Below are positions 1-7,950 of a DNA stretch of 11,358 nt, piece by piece. A program made the position numbers and the translations under genes. The first letter of the stretch is position 1. Each line of letters starts with the position of its first letter. The notes under the pieces are model-generated. The model ran no database searches, was not told the origin of the DNA, and saw only the letters and a program-made list of their open reading frames with translations. The stretch is from an uncultured Planctomycetaceae bacterium (GTDB lineage Bacteria; Planctomycetota; Planctomycetia; Pirellulales; JACPPG01): contig CAMFLN010000031.1 in the NCBI GenBank assembly GCA_945957305.1, positions 1 to 11,358 of the forward strand, written 5' to 3'.

Positions 1-1
1 G

Positions 2-67
2 GTCATTGATAGCGGCGCAGTCGCCGAATTGCTGGCACAGTTAGTCAAGAAGACGAATGCGCGATAG
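2..67 (+). CDS. C-terminal end of an upstream gene (partial)
   Basis: An open frame enters from the left edge and stops at TAG (65-67). It gives 21 residues ending AVAELLAQLVKKTNAR. The segment has the spacing of an amphipathic helix with a basic tail, and its codons are ordinary for this genome. The other two plus-strand frames are stopped within the first 44 bases. The product cannot be named from this fragment. It lies upstream of the transporter on the same strand, but the 276-base gap and a promoter-like site between them argue against tight co-transcription. It could also be a chance open frame, since it is short. Confidence 0.5.
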   Translation, partial: VIDSGAVAELLAQLVKKTNAR

Positions 68-139
68 CCGCCTGAATCACGGCCGCCCTATCGCTGGCAA
101 TGCTGGCAGATCGCCGGCGCAGAACCCTACTGCTTCGCC

Positions 140-168
140 TTGCTGCTGTGGGGCGGTCTGACTAGAAT
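140..168 (+). promoter_or_regulatory. Putative sigma70-type promoter of the MMPL transporter gene
   Basis: TTGCTG (140-145), a 17-base spacer and TAGAAT (163-168) form a -35/-10 pair; the -10 matches 5 of 6 consensus bases. Transcription would start near 175, downstream of the TTG at 140 that could otherwise be read as the first codon of the transporter. This argues for a later translation start. The rest of 68-343 shows no gene: the open frame there is Arg/Gly/Ala-rich and has no helix or domain. No start site has been mapped, so this is a pattern match. Confidence 0.4.
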
Positions 169-343
169 GCCCGCCCCTTCCGGCTCGAGATATCGCTCGA
201 AGTACGGAAGGGCAGGGGGGCCAGGCGGACGAATGACGTCCGGCAATTTGGCGGCAAGGAACGCCGCGGTTGCATCTGGCCAATCTGCAAACGGGCAAGT
301 TGACGCCCGTCGCTTGGGGCCCAGACCGTTTCCGCAAACCTTG

Positions 344-3163
344 ATGGATCGCCGCATGTCCGCGGAAGGGACGCCGCCGGCAGAAAATTCGCTGTTGGCG
401 CACGTGATGGCCGGTATCACGCGCCTGGTGGTGCGCTTTCCCGTCGCCACCGTAACGCTCGGTGTGGCGTTGGCCTGCGCCTCGATGTTTCTCACCGCCA
501 CCCGGTTGGGCTTTCATACCAGCCGGCTGGATCTGCTCAATCCTGAGAGCGATTACAATCGCCTATGGATTGAATACATCAATGAATTCGGCGACGACGA
601 CGATGCCGTGGTCGTCGTCGAAGGGGATGGCCGCGACCAGGTCGTGCCTGTCTTGCAAGAAATCTCGCAAGAACTCACGCGGCAGGAACGATTGTTCCAC
701 GCCGTGCTGCACGAAGTGGACCTCGGCAAGATCCGCTCCAAAGGTTTGCATTACCTCTCGCCCGAGGAACTACTCGGGCTCGATCAATTCCTGAGCGAAG
801 TCGGGCCAATTCTCGACGGCAATTGGTCGCTCTTGAATCTGGGGCATATGACCGAAGGTCTGTGCGCGCGGCTGGAAGCTTCGGCCCGCGCGCCGAACCA
901 TCCGGCAGCCCTGGCGATCGATGCCGAGGCGGATCGCTTCAGCACCAGCTTGCAGTCGGCGCTCGCGCCGGGAGGCCGGTATCAATCTCCCTGGCCGGCC
1001 ATGCCCCAGTCGTTCGCCACACTGAGCGAATTGTCGGGCGAGTATCTGCTGACCAAGGAAGGAAAACTCGGCTTCGTCATCTTGCGGCTGGCCAAAGGGA
1101 AAGATGATTTCGCCCGAGCCACCGAAGCGACCGATGCGCTGCGCGACTTAATCGCCCAGATGTCGGCCCGCCACCCGGAAACCAAGATCGGCCTGACCGG
1201 GTTGCCGATCATGGAAAACGACGAGATGCGTTCCAGCCAATCGTCGATGTTCTGGGCCAGCTTGCTGTCGATGATCGGCGTCGGCTGCCTGTTCGTCGCC
1301 GGTTTCGGCGGCGTGCGGCACGCCCTGCTGGCGAACCTGGTGCTGCTCTTGGGCATGGCCTGGGCCTTTGGCTACGTTACGCTGGCCGTGGGACACCTGA
1401 ACATTCTCAGCGTTTCGTTCACGGTCACGCTGATCGGCATTGGCATCGATTACGGCGTTTATTATTCCGCGCGTTATCTCCAGTTGCGTGACGAGCGCTA
1501 CGCCTGCTCGGACGCGCTGGTGCGCACGTCGTTCGAAGTTGGGCCGTCGATTCTCACCGGTGCCGTCACGACGGCCGTGGCCTTTTTTGCCGCTGGCTTT
1601 ACGAACTTTACCGGCATCGCCGAATTGGGGACGATCGCCGGTGGCGGCATTCTGCTCTGCGCCGTGGCCGAACTGGTCGTCCTGCCGGCAATCATCTGCA
1701 TCGTCGATCGCAGCGGCTACGGCAAACGCATGCCCGAGGGCTTGCCCGTCCATGCCATGCTCAACCCATTGATGAAAATGCCGCGGTTGCTGCTGTTCGT
1801 CACGGTGACCGGCACGATTGTGATTTCCTTGGGCATGAGCAATTTGTGGTACGACCACAATTTGTTGAACATGCAGCCCGTTGGCCTGGAAAGCGTCGAG
1901 CTCGAACGCAAGCTGCTGACCGAGAGCGATCAAAGCGTGTGGTACGCGCTTTCCATCGCCGAGACGCGCGACGAACTGCTGAAGCGCAAGGCGGAATTCC
2001 TGAAACTGGAATCGGTCGAGCGCACCGAAGAGATCGTGTCGCTCTTGCCGGCCGACCACGAGATGAAACGCACGATGATCGCGCGGATCCGCGAACGCCT
2101 CGACGGCCTGCCCGAGCGTCCGCCGATGATCCCTGTTGATCGCCCTGAGGAGTTGGGTCGCTTGATGGCCCGGGCTCAGGAGCTGATTGCGCGGCGTAAT
2201 ACGCGTTCGCACGGAGCGTTCGTCCTCGAGCAAACGCGCGACAAGCTGCGGCGCATGCAGGTCGCTGAGTGCGGGGCCTTGATCTCGCAGTATCAGCAGC
2301 AGATGGCCGGCGACCTGCTGAGCCGGTTGTATGTGCTGAAAAGCATGGCCAATCCCGAGCCGCCGCAACTGACCGACTTGCCAGAAAGCTTGACCAGCCG
2401 CTTTGTCGGTGCCCACGGTCTGCACCTGCTGAAGATCTACGGTCGTGGCAACATCTGGGACATGGACGCGCTGGGCAAATTCGTACACGACATCCGTTCG
2501 GTCGACTCCCGCGCCACCGGCAATCCTCTGCAAGCGTACGAAGCTTCGCTGGAAATGAAGCAGAGCTACGAGAAGTCGGCCCTGTACGCCTTGATCGTGA
2601 TCACGGCCTTGCTGTTGTTCGATTTCCGCAGCATCCGGCACACGTTGCTGGCCATGTTGCCGTTGGCGGTCGGCCTGGCGCAAACATTCGGCATCCTGGG
2701 GCTGCTGGGCATTCCGCTCAATCCGGCCAATATGATCGCGCTCCCCTTGCTCTTGGGCATCAGCGTCGACGAGGGGGTGCACATCGTGCACGACTTCCTC
2801 GATCAAAAAGGGCGCTACAAGATTTCGCAATCCACGGCCGTGGCCGTGCTGGTCGACTCTCTGACCACGATCGTTGGGTTTGGTTCGTTGATGATCGCCA
2901 GCCATCAGGGGCTGCAAAGCCTGGGACGCGTGCTGACGATCGGCGTGACGTGTTGCTTGTTCACCTCGATGGTCATGCTCCCGGCCCTGATGACGTGGTT
3001 TACACGCAATCGGCCCGAGCTGCCGGCCGACGCTCCGACGCATTCGGTCGAAGCGCGTCGTGCTGCCCTGCGTCGCCGCTATGACCCGCGCCAGCATCCC
3101 GGCACCGCGCCGCATGCGACGCCTGCGCCCCATCGGACCGAGCCGCGCCGCACGGCGGCCTGA
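344..3163 (+). CDS. MMPL/RND-superfamily inner-membrane transporter (HpnN-like)
   Basis: A proton-driven efflux-type permease of the RND/MMPL superfamily, probably moving lipids or hydrophobic molecules across the inner membrane. Numbering from ATG 344 (939 aa), it has the duplicated RND plan: helix 1 (29-51), a large periplasmic domain (52-297), helices 2-6 (301-454), helix 7 (482-502), a second periplasmic domain (503-745) and helices 8-12 (746-886). Helix 4 carries GIGIDYGVYYSARYL (Asp369) and helix 10 carries GISVDEGVHIVHDF (Asp809), the membrane acidic residues expected for proton relay. The tail (887-939) is Arg/Pro/His-rich and presumably cytoplasmic. The layout resembles hopanoid-associated HpnN, but no hopanoid gene is adjacent, so the substrate is unknown. 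The start is uncertain: the frame is open from TTG 140, with ATGs at 233, 344, 356 and 407, none with a strong ribosome site. I chose 344 because it gives a short N-terminus before helix 1 and lies downstream of the promoter-like site. queG begins 42 bases after the stop. Confidence 0.85.
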   Translation: MDRRMSAEGTPPAENSLLAHVMAGITRLVVRFPVATVTLGVALACASMFLTATRLGFHTSRLDLLNPESDYNRLWIEYINEFGDDDDAVVVVEGDGRDQVVPVLQEISQELTRQERLFHAVLHEVDLGKIRSKGLHYLSPEELLGLDQFLSEVGPILDGNWSLLNLGHMTEGLCARLEASARAPNHPAALAIDAEADRFSTSLQSALAPGGRYQSPWPAMPQSFATLSELSGEYLLTKEGKLGFVILRLAKGKDDFARATEATDALRDLIAQMSARHPETKIGLTGLPIMENDEMRSSQSSMFWASLLSMIGVGCLFVAGFGGVRHALLANLVLLLGMAWAFGYVTLAVGHLNILSVSFTVTLIGIGIDYGVYYSARYLQLRDERYACSDALVRTSFEVGPSILTGAVTTAVAFFAAGFTNFTGIAELGTIAGGGILLCAVAELVVLPAIICIVDRSGYGKRMPEGLPVHAMLNPLMKMPRLLLFVTVTGTIVISLGMSNLWYDHNLLNMQPVGLESVELERKLLTESDQSVWYALSIAETRDELLKRKAEFLKLESVERTEEIVSLLPADHEMKRTMIARIRERLDGLPERPPMIPVDRPEELGRLMARAQELIARRNTRSHGAFVLEQTRDKLRRMQVAECGALISQYQQQMAGDLLSRLYVLKSMANPEPPQLTDLPESLTSRFVGAHGLHLLKIYGRGNIWDMDALGKFVHDIRSVDSRATGNPLQAYEASLEMKQSYEKSALYALIVITALLLFDFRSIRHTLLAMLPLAVGLAQTFGILGLLGIPLNPANMIALPLLLGISVDEGVHIVHDFLDQKGRYKISQSTAVAVLVDSLTTIVGFGSLMIASHQGLQSLGRVLTIGVTCCLFTSMVMLPALMTWFTRNRPELPADAPTHSVEARRAALRRRYDPRQHPGTAPHATPAPHRTEPRRTAA

Positions 3164-3193
3164 TCCCCTCCGCCGTGAGTCAGGCACGTCTGT

Positions 3194-3199
3194 TAAACT
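3194..3199 (+). promoter_or_regulatory. Possible -10 element for a leaderless queG transcript
   Basis: TAAACT lies at positions -12 to -7 relative to the queG ATG (3206), the spacing at which a TANNNT -10 box would place the transcript start on the A of the start codon. No Shine-Dalgarno sequence precedes queG, which fits. There is no recognisable -35. Alternatively queG is simply read from the transporter transcript 42 bases upstream. Confidence 0.25.
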
Positions 3200-3205
3200 G
3201 GGCGC

Positions 3206-4372
3206 ATGGATCGCGCGAAACTCACGCACTATCTGCAGCAATCGGCGTACGAACTCGGCTTTGCGCGCGCGGGCGTTTGCGCGGCCGTGACCCCCACGGG
3301 TTTCGACCGCTTGCGAGAATGGCTTCACAACGGCTACGCCGGCCAGATGCACTTCCTGGCCAAGCGCGAGGCGGCATACGAACATCCACGCCATGTTCTC
3401 GAGGGCGTGCGTAGCCTGCTCGTGCTGGCGATGAATTACCGCACCGTCGAGCCGTGCCAGCCCGCGGCCGGGCAGGGCCTGGTGTCGCGCTACGCGTGGG
3501 GCATCGATTATCACGACCTGATTCATGACCGGCTGGCCGTATTGGCCGAGCGACTGCGTGCGCACCGGCCCACGGCCGCGGTTCGCGGCGTCGTCGACAC
3601 GGCTCCGCTGCTCGAACGCGAGTTCGCCCAATTGGCCGGACTCGGTTGGATCGGCAAGAACACCCTGTTGCTCAATCGAGATCTCGGCAGTTGGTTCTTT
3701 CTGGCGGTCTTGCTGACGGACGTCGAGTTGGACACCGACGAGCCGCATACCAAGGATCATTGCGGCACCTGCACGGCCTGCCTCGATGCTTGTCCGACTA
3801 ATGCTTTTGTCGCACCGTATGTGCTCGACAGTCGTCGCTGCATCAGTTACCTGACGATTGAACTGCGCGAAGCGGTGCCGCGCGAGTTGCGGTCGGGCGT
3901 GGGCGATTGGGTCTTCGGTTGTGACGTATGCCAGGATGTCTGTCCGTGGAATCGGCGCGCGCCGGCGAGCGATGAAGCGGCATTGCAACCCGCGCTCGGA
4001 ACTCGCCCGCTGGAATTGATTCCGTTGTTCGGACTCAGCGAAGAGGAGTTTCGCGCCCGCTTTCGCCAGAGCCCGTTGTGGCGTGCGAAACGGCGCGGCC
4101 TGCTGCGGAATGCGGCCATGGTGCTGGGCAATCAACGCTGCCGGGACGCGATGCCCGCCTTAATGCAAGGGCTAACCGACAGCGAGCCCCTGGTGCGCGG
4201 GGCCTGCGCCTGGGCCTTAGGGCAATTCGACGACCCACAGGCCGTGGTATCGCTGCAACAACGTTTGCTGACAGAATCCGATGCCGACGTGCGCAACGAA
4301 TTGATGGAAGCAATTCAAAGCCTGTCTCCCCTTGCAGGCGAGGGTGGCCCCGCCGCAAGCGGCGTCGGGTGA
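3206..4372 (+). CDS. queG: Epoxyqueuosine reductase QueG
   Basis: A cytoplasmic, cobalamin-dependent enzyme with two [4Fe-4S] clusters. It reduces epoxyqueuosine at the wobble position of tRNA to queuosine, the last step of the pathway. In this 388-residue protein the N-terminal cobalamin-binding part contains VVDTAPLLEREFA, with Asp131 in the place of the family's catalytic acid, followed by GLGWIGKNTLLL. A ferredoxin-like part has Cys186, Cys189, Cys192 and Cys196 (CxxCxxCxxxCP) plus Cys212, Cys239, Cys242 and Cys246 (CDVCQDVCPWN), so both clusters are complete. The region from about 295 to 372 resembles HEAT/PBS-lyase repeats (paired helices, for example RNAAMVLGNQ and RGACAWALGQFDDP), as in typical QueG. 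The last 15 or so residues (SPLAGEGG...) are encoded by a GC-rich intergenic repeat and are probably not ancestral. ATG 3206 gives the standard QueG N-terminus; there is no ribosome site. The stop is 12 bases from the convergent gene. Confidence 0.96.
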   Translation: MDRAKLTHYLQQSAYELGFARAGVCAAVTPTGFDRLREWLHNGYAGQMHFLAKREAAYEHPRHVLEGVRSLLVLAMNYRTVEPCQPAAGQGLVSRYAWGIDYHDLIHDRLAVLAERLRAHRPTAAVRGVVDTAPLLEREFAQLAGLGWIGKNTLLLNRDLGSWFFLAVLLTDVELDTDEPHTKDHCGTCTACLDACPTNAFVAPYVLDSRRCISYLTIELREAVPRELRSGVGDWVFGCDVCQDVCPWNRRAPASDEAALQPALGTRPLELIPLFGLSEEEFRARFRQSPLWRAKRRGLLRNAAMVLGNQRCRDAMPALMQGLTDSEPLVRGACAWALGQFDDPQAVVSLQQRLLTESDADVRNELMEAIQSLSPLAGEGGPAASGVG

Positions 4373-4375
4373 GGG
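4325..4375. repeat. GC-rich dispersed-type intergenic repeat with hairpin, overlapping the queG 3' end
   Basis: The segment runs from tctcccc through gagggtgg to gggtgaggg. It holds an inverted repeat cgccg (4351-4355), loop caag, cggcg (4360-4364), with an outer ccc/ggg pairing beyond a two-base bulge. Sequences of this style (ctctcccc...gagggtgg...gggtgaggg) occur as many intergenic copies in various bacterial genomes. Here it fills the space between two convergent stop codons and supplies the queG tail. It may work as a bidirectional transcription barrier; there is no T-run on either strand. Only one copy is in the window, so its repeated nature is inferred from pattern memory. Confidence 0.5.
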
Positions 4376-4384
4376 ACGATTCAT

Positions 4385-5389
4385 CTACTGCGCCGCGGAC
4401 TTGCTGCCGTGTGGAGAGCCGGCGATGGGTTGGCCTTCGGAGAGGGGGCGGCCGGCGACCGTGTAGCCGAGGTCGTGCAATTGCTTGCGCACTTCGCGAA
4501 AGGCGGCGAAGCTGTCGTCGTAGGTCCACAGTGTGACCGTCGTCCGCTTCGGGTCGAAGCCGGCCAGGGCGGTGAAGAAGCGCGATTGCGAGTTCAGCGC
4601 GTCCTCGGCCGTTTCGCCCAGGTCGTCGCTCATGGGGGTGAGCGTGAAGTGCCGCAGCTGAGCGTAGCTCCCCGCGTAGCCCGAGTCGGGCGAAACGTCG
4701 ACCCGTTCGACGATGTATTTCAAGCGAAAACCATCGACGGGCCCCACGGCGTCAGTGAACTCGGGCTCGCTCCGCAAGCGATCGACTTGTTCGTGCGCCC
4801 TGCGTTTGAATTTTTCGAGCAACGCTTCCAGCGGAATGGGGGCGACCAGGCCGTGCTTCAACTGAAAATGAATTTCCTTGCCGTACACGGTCTGGCTGAT
4901 GGGGGTCGTGTAGGTCTTGATTTCGACCGTCTTTGACGGCGCCGTGTCGACTTCTTGGCGAGCCCCCTTGGCCCGCTTGAGGCGCGACTCGGCCAGGGCC
5001 AGGGCTTGCTGCAGATCGAATTGCTCGCGCGAGCCACCGTCCAGGGACTTGCGCTGCTCGTCGAGTTCGCGCTGCCGCTGGGCGACAATTTGCGCAAGCA
5101 CCGCCCGCTCTTGATAACGACCGACGGTCGCGGCCGTGACGCGTTGAATCTCGGTGTTCAGTTCGACGATTTCTTGTTCTATCGCGTTCATCGAGGCCGT
5201 CGACTCGGCCAGCGCCGCTTGCGCTTTTTCCTGCGATTGCAAAGACGGCGAAAGCAGCGACGGCAAATGCTTGATCCGCATGCTGGCGACGACCACCAGA
5301 ATGATCAGAATGCCGACAATGTTAGCGACGACGTCCAAAAAGGAGTCGTTGCCAAAGGCTTCTTCTTCTCCGCGCTGCACGCGTGCCAT
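4385..5389 (-). CDS. ExbD/TolR-like single-helix membrane protein with coiled coil
   Basis: A 334-residue protein with a short cytoplasmic N-terminus, one membrane helix (17-36, FLDVVANIVGILIILVVVAS), a coiled coil (about 50-145, rich in Glu, Gln, Arg and Ala) and a C-terminal globular part (153-316). Asp19 in the FLD motif sits where ExbD/TolR proteins carry the essential proton-binding Asp (compare FIDVML in ExbD). The end (282-313, VTLWTYDDSFAAFREVRKQL then LGYTV) matches the last strand-helix-strand of the ExbD periplasmic domain in pattern. The likely role is one subunit of a proton-driven stator with an ExbB/TolQ/MotA-type channel, which is not in the window. It follows the larger homologous gene by 54 bases on the same strand, so the two are probably one operon. 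The start at ATG 5389 puts the FLD motif at the usual distance; there is no clear ribosome site. The exact function is unknown. Confidence 0.75.
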   Translation of the reverse strand: MARVQRGEEEAFGNDSFLDVVANIVGILIILVVVASMRIKHLPSLLSPSLQSQEKAQAALAESTASMNAIEQEIVELNTEIQRVTAATVGRYQERAVLAQIVAQRQRELDEQRKSLDGGSREQFDLQQALALAESRLKRAKGARQEVDTAPSKTVEIKTYTTPISQTVYGKEIHFQLKHGLVAPIPLEALLEKFKRRAHEQVDRLRSEPEFTDAVGPVDGFRLKYIVERVDVSPDSGYAGSYAQLRHFTLTPMSDDLGETAEDALNSQSRFFTALAGFDPKRTTVTLWTYDDSFAAFREVRKQLHDLGYTVAGRPLSEGQPIAGSPHGSKSAAQ

Positions 5390-5443
5390 GAGAATCTATC
5401 TATTGCAGTGACGACGTTTGAATTTGCGTAGCGCTGCCCAGGC

Positions 5444-7873
5444 CTACCACAGTCCGAGTTTCTTTTTGGGGCGCGCGATTTGCGCCGGCGCCTTGGGCGC
5501 GGCTTTCACTTCGATCCCGCTGTCGGCCAGCAAGGTCTTCAGATCGGCGAAGCGCCCTTCGGCTCCTGGGGCCACGTCGACCGACAGTTCTGGACGCCAG
5601 TACATGCCGCGGCCGGCCGAGCCCCATGTCTCGACTCGTTGCCATACGGCGCCGACTAGCGGTTCGACGGCTGTTTCGGTTTCATAGCCCAGCGGTATCT
5701 CGCGCTTGGGGGACGATTGATCGGTCGGCAGCACCAGTTTGTCGGGTGTGCATTCGATGCGCACCGGCCGCGAGATCGGCACCGCGTGGCGCGCTTCCTC
5801 GGGCAAGCTCCAATTCTTCCCGCGGCTGTCCGCCATGCTGCCGCTGGCGGTTTGTTGCGAGCCGCCCAACTGGATGCTCGGCGCGCCCCCGCCGGCCGAG
5901 GACATCTGGCCACCGCTCGAAGATCCCGCGGTGATCATGCCGGCCTGACCGCCTGGGCTGCCTCCGCCGCTGGCGGCGCCCCCTCCCTGTTGTCCGCCAG
6001 TTTGTCCCGCAGTGCCACCGCGTGCCTGCTTGCCACCGGCGGCTCCGCCCGAGGCGCCCGCGCCGTTTTCTCTCGTCGCTGTCGAGGCGCCTGCGTATGC
6101 CGCTCCGCTGCCATTTCCTTCAGCCCCTTCGCTGCCCGCGCCGCCGCTACCTCCGGGTTGTCCTCGTCCGCTACCGCCAGATGCCGAACTTTCGGCGCTG
6201 CCGCCCGTGACGGTTTGAGTTGCCACTGCCGGTGAGTTGGAATTGCCGCCGGGGTATCCGGTGGCGCCGCTGGTGCCTGTGGCGCCGGATTGGGCGTACG
6301 CGCCATCAAGCGAAGTCGCGCTGCTGGCGCCGCCGGGGTTGCCGAAGCCTCCGCCGGCGGTTCGATTGGCTGTGTTGCTGGCGAGTGCGGTGTCACTGTT
6401 GCCGTAGCCTTGCCCAAGCGCGGGCCCGGCTCCCGAAGCGCTGCCGCCGGCAGGGAATGAACTGCCAGTACCACTCCCCGCTGCTGCGCCAAATGATGGG
6501 GCGCCAGTCCCTGGACCGCTACCGCTGGCGAGCATGTTTGTGCCGCCCCCTGCGCCGGTGCCCAGACCGCCTGCCGAAGTTGCGTTCATCCCGCCTGCGG
6601 CTGAGTTGCCCGGAGAGTTACCGGTTGTTCGTGCGGCGAGACCTCCTGGCGGTGCGTCCACGGCGGCGCCATACACGCTCGCCAGATCTTCTTCGTCGGC
6701 GGTTGCAGAGCCCCGGTTAGCATTGCCGGAGCCGTATCCTCCTCCGCCGCCACCGCCGGGATAACGTCCACCGCCGGCGGCTGTGCCCTGGCCGTAGCGT
6801 CCGCCGTTGCCGCGGGCGGCGTAACCGCCTCCCCCCGCGCCCCGCCCGCCCGCTGCAGGCCGACCGCCCCAAGCGCCGCGTGATTCGCTGTCGTCCGCAT
6901 CCCTGGGACCGCTGTCCTGCACCACACCTCCGCCCGGCGCGGCGCGATAGTATTTCGGCGGGCGGCGTTCGTGCAGGCGCGGAGCTGCCTTGGCGATGGC
7001 TCGCTGTCGCATGCGGGCTTCGTCGATCGCCAGGCGCATGGCGTCAACCATGCCCGGCGGCGGGTCGCGAAATTCCAGCTTCCAATCTTGATCGATGAAC
7101 TCGTAGCCGAATTCCGATCCCCACGAGGACATGGCCTCGCGCGCGTGATAGTAGGCTTCGATGCCGTCAGGTCGCACGAGCAACAGCGGATAGGGTTCGC
7201 CGTTGTCAGTGGGGCTTTCGTCGAGGAATTCGCGCGCGGCCCGCAGCCCGGCCGCGAGCGGGTTGCCAGGTCCCAGCGGACCTTGCAGATCGAGCGGAGT
7301 GATTTCAATCCCTTCGGGCTGCAGGATAATACGCTCGGCCGTGCATTCGATGTACATGGGCCGGCGCATGGTTTGGTTTGGACCTTCATACGGCACCACG
7401 GCATACGAAGGGCGACGTGAGCGGGCCGTGCGCGTGGCCTCTTCGAGGTCACGTTCGGCGGCCGCCGCCAATTCGCTGACGCGCTTCACTTCGGCCCGTA
7501 GTTGATCTAGCTGTTCCTGGTGCTGCGTATCGCCGGCTAGTGATTTGTGCGCCGCTTCCAGTTCTTCCAATTGCTGGCGCAAGCGGCGCGAGTGCTCTTC
7601 GATGTGGCTCAATTCCAGGCGGCGATCCTGCAGCTGGGTTTTCGTGTGGTCGCGCGAGGCGGCCAGGTGCTTGGCCCGCCAGTCGACGGTGTCACGCTGC
7701 GATTCGATTTCCTCGACTTCGGCGACCGACTCCGGGGCCTCGTCGGCATTTTTGATCTGGGCCGTGCGCACGACACAAATCAACACAATGATCAGCGCCC
7801 CCAAAGTGCAGAGCATCACGTCCAGAAACGTGAAGAGCGAGAACGCTGCAGTCTGCCGGGGCTTACGACTCAT
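5444..7873 (-). CDS. Large ExbD/TolR-like protein with two periplasmic modules split by a Gly-rich linker
   Basis: An 809-residue protein. One membrane helix (11-36) contains FLDVMLCTLGALIIVL, very close to the ExbD/TolR helix (FIDVML), with Asp18 as the expected proton-binding residue. A coiled coil follows (about 46-150). Module A (about 170-262) starts PMYIECTAERIILQPEG and ends in LLLVRPDGIEAYYHAREAM then FGYEFI, the strand-helix-strand pattern of the ExbD periplasmic domain. Residues 312-685 are low-complexity Gly/Ala/Ser/Thr/Asn sequence. Module B (about 702-790) starts PVRIECTPDKLVLP and ends LSVDVAPGAEGRFADLKTLL then SGIEV, so it looks like a second copy of the same module. The tail is basic (RPKKKLGLW). 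ATG 7873 is chosen for its fit to the helix; no ribosome site is seen. It is first in a two-gene operon with the shorter ExbD-like gene. The upstream region is highly structured and may regulate it. The membership call rests on motif pattern; the biological role is unknown. Confidence 0.75.
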   Translation of the reverse strand: MSRKPRQTAAFSLFTFLDVMLCTLGALIIVLICVVRTAQIKNADEAPESVAEVEEIESQRDTVDWRAKHLAASRDHTKTQLQDRRLELSHIEEHSRRLRQQLEELEAAHKSLAGDTQHQEQLDQLRAEVKRVSELAAAAERDLEEATRTARSRRPSYAVVPYEGPNQTMRRPMYIECTAERIILQPEGIEITPLDLQGPLGPGNPLAAGLRAAREFLDESPTDNGEPYPLLLVRPDGIEAYYHAREAMSSWGSEFGYEFIDQDWKLEFRDPPPGMVDAMRLAIDEARMRQRAIAKAAPRLHERRPPKYYRAAPGGGVVQDSGPRDADDSESRGAWGGRPAAGGRGAGGGGYAARGNGGRYGQGTAAGGGRYPGGGGGGGYGSGNANRGSATADEEDLASVYGAAVDAPPGGLAARTTGNSPGNSAAGGMNATSAGGLGTGAGGGTNMLASGSGPGTGAPSFGAAAGSGTGSSFPAGGSASGAGPALGQGYGNSDTALASNTANRTAGGGFGNPGGASSATSLDGAYAQSGATGTSGATGYPGGNSNSPAVATQTVTGGSAESSASGGSGRGQPGGSGGAGSEGAEGNGSGAAYAGASTATRENGAGASGGAAGGKQARGGTAGQTGGQQGGGAASGGGSPGGQAGMITAGSSSGGQMSSAGGGAPSIQLGGSQQTASGSMADSRGKNWSLPEEARHAVPISRPVRIECTPDKLVLPTDQSSPKREIPLGYETETAVEPLVGAVWQRVETWGSAGRGMYWRPELSVDVAPGAEGRFADLKTLLADSGIEVKAAPKAPAQIARPKKKLGLW

Positions 7874-7950
7874 GCCGTGTTGAATACCTGGAACTGATCC
7901 TGCAACTGATTCTTCTGGCCGTCAGCGCAATCGAACCGCCAGCTCGGGCG

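Noticed and set aside
1148..4135. A 995-codon open frame on the minus strand, antisense to the transporter and queG
   Set aside because: It lies opposite two well-supported genes. Its translation is rich in Arg, Gln, His and Ala without domains or helices, which is what antisense reading of high-GC codons gives.
4078..4536. Overlapping frames on both strands at the queG / ExbD-like junction
   Set aside because: They are shadows of the two convergent genes and the GC-rich repeat; the translations are Arg-rich and featureless.
5935..6764. Several long frames on both strands within the Gly-rich spacer of the ExbD-like gene
   Set aside because: Low-complexity GC-rich DNA is open in all frames. 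The Gly-rich frame is continuous with the two conserved modules and is the real one.
7920..7945. tRNA-like T-loop (ggttcgatt on the minus strand)
   Set aside because: The flanking bases do not form a T-stem, and no acceptor or anticodon arms are present around it.
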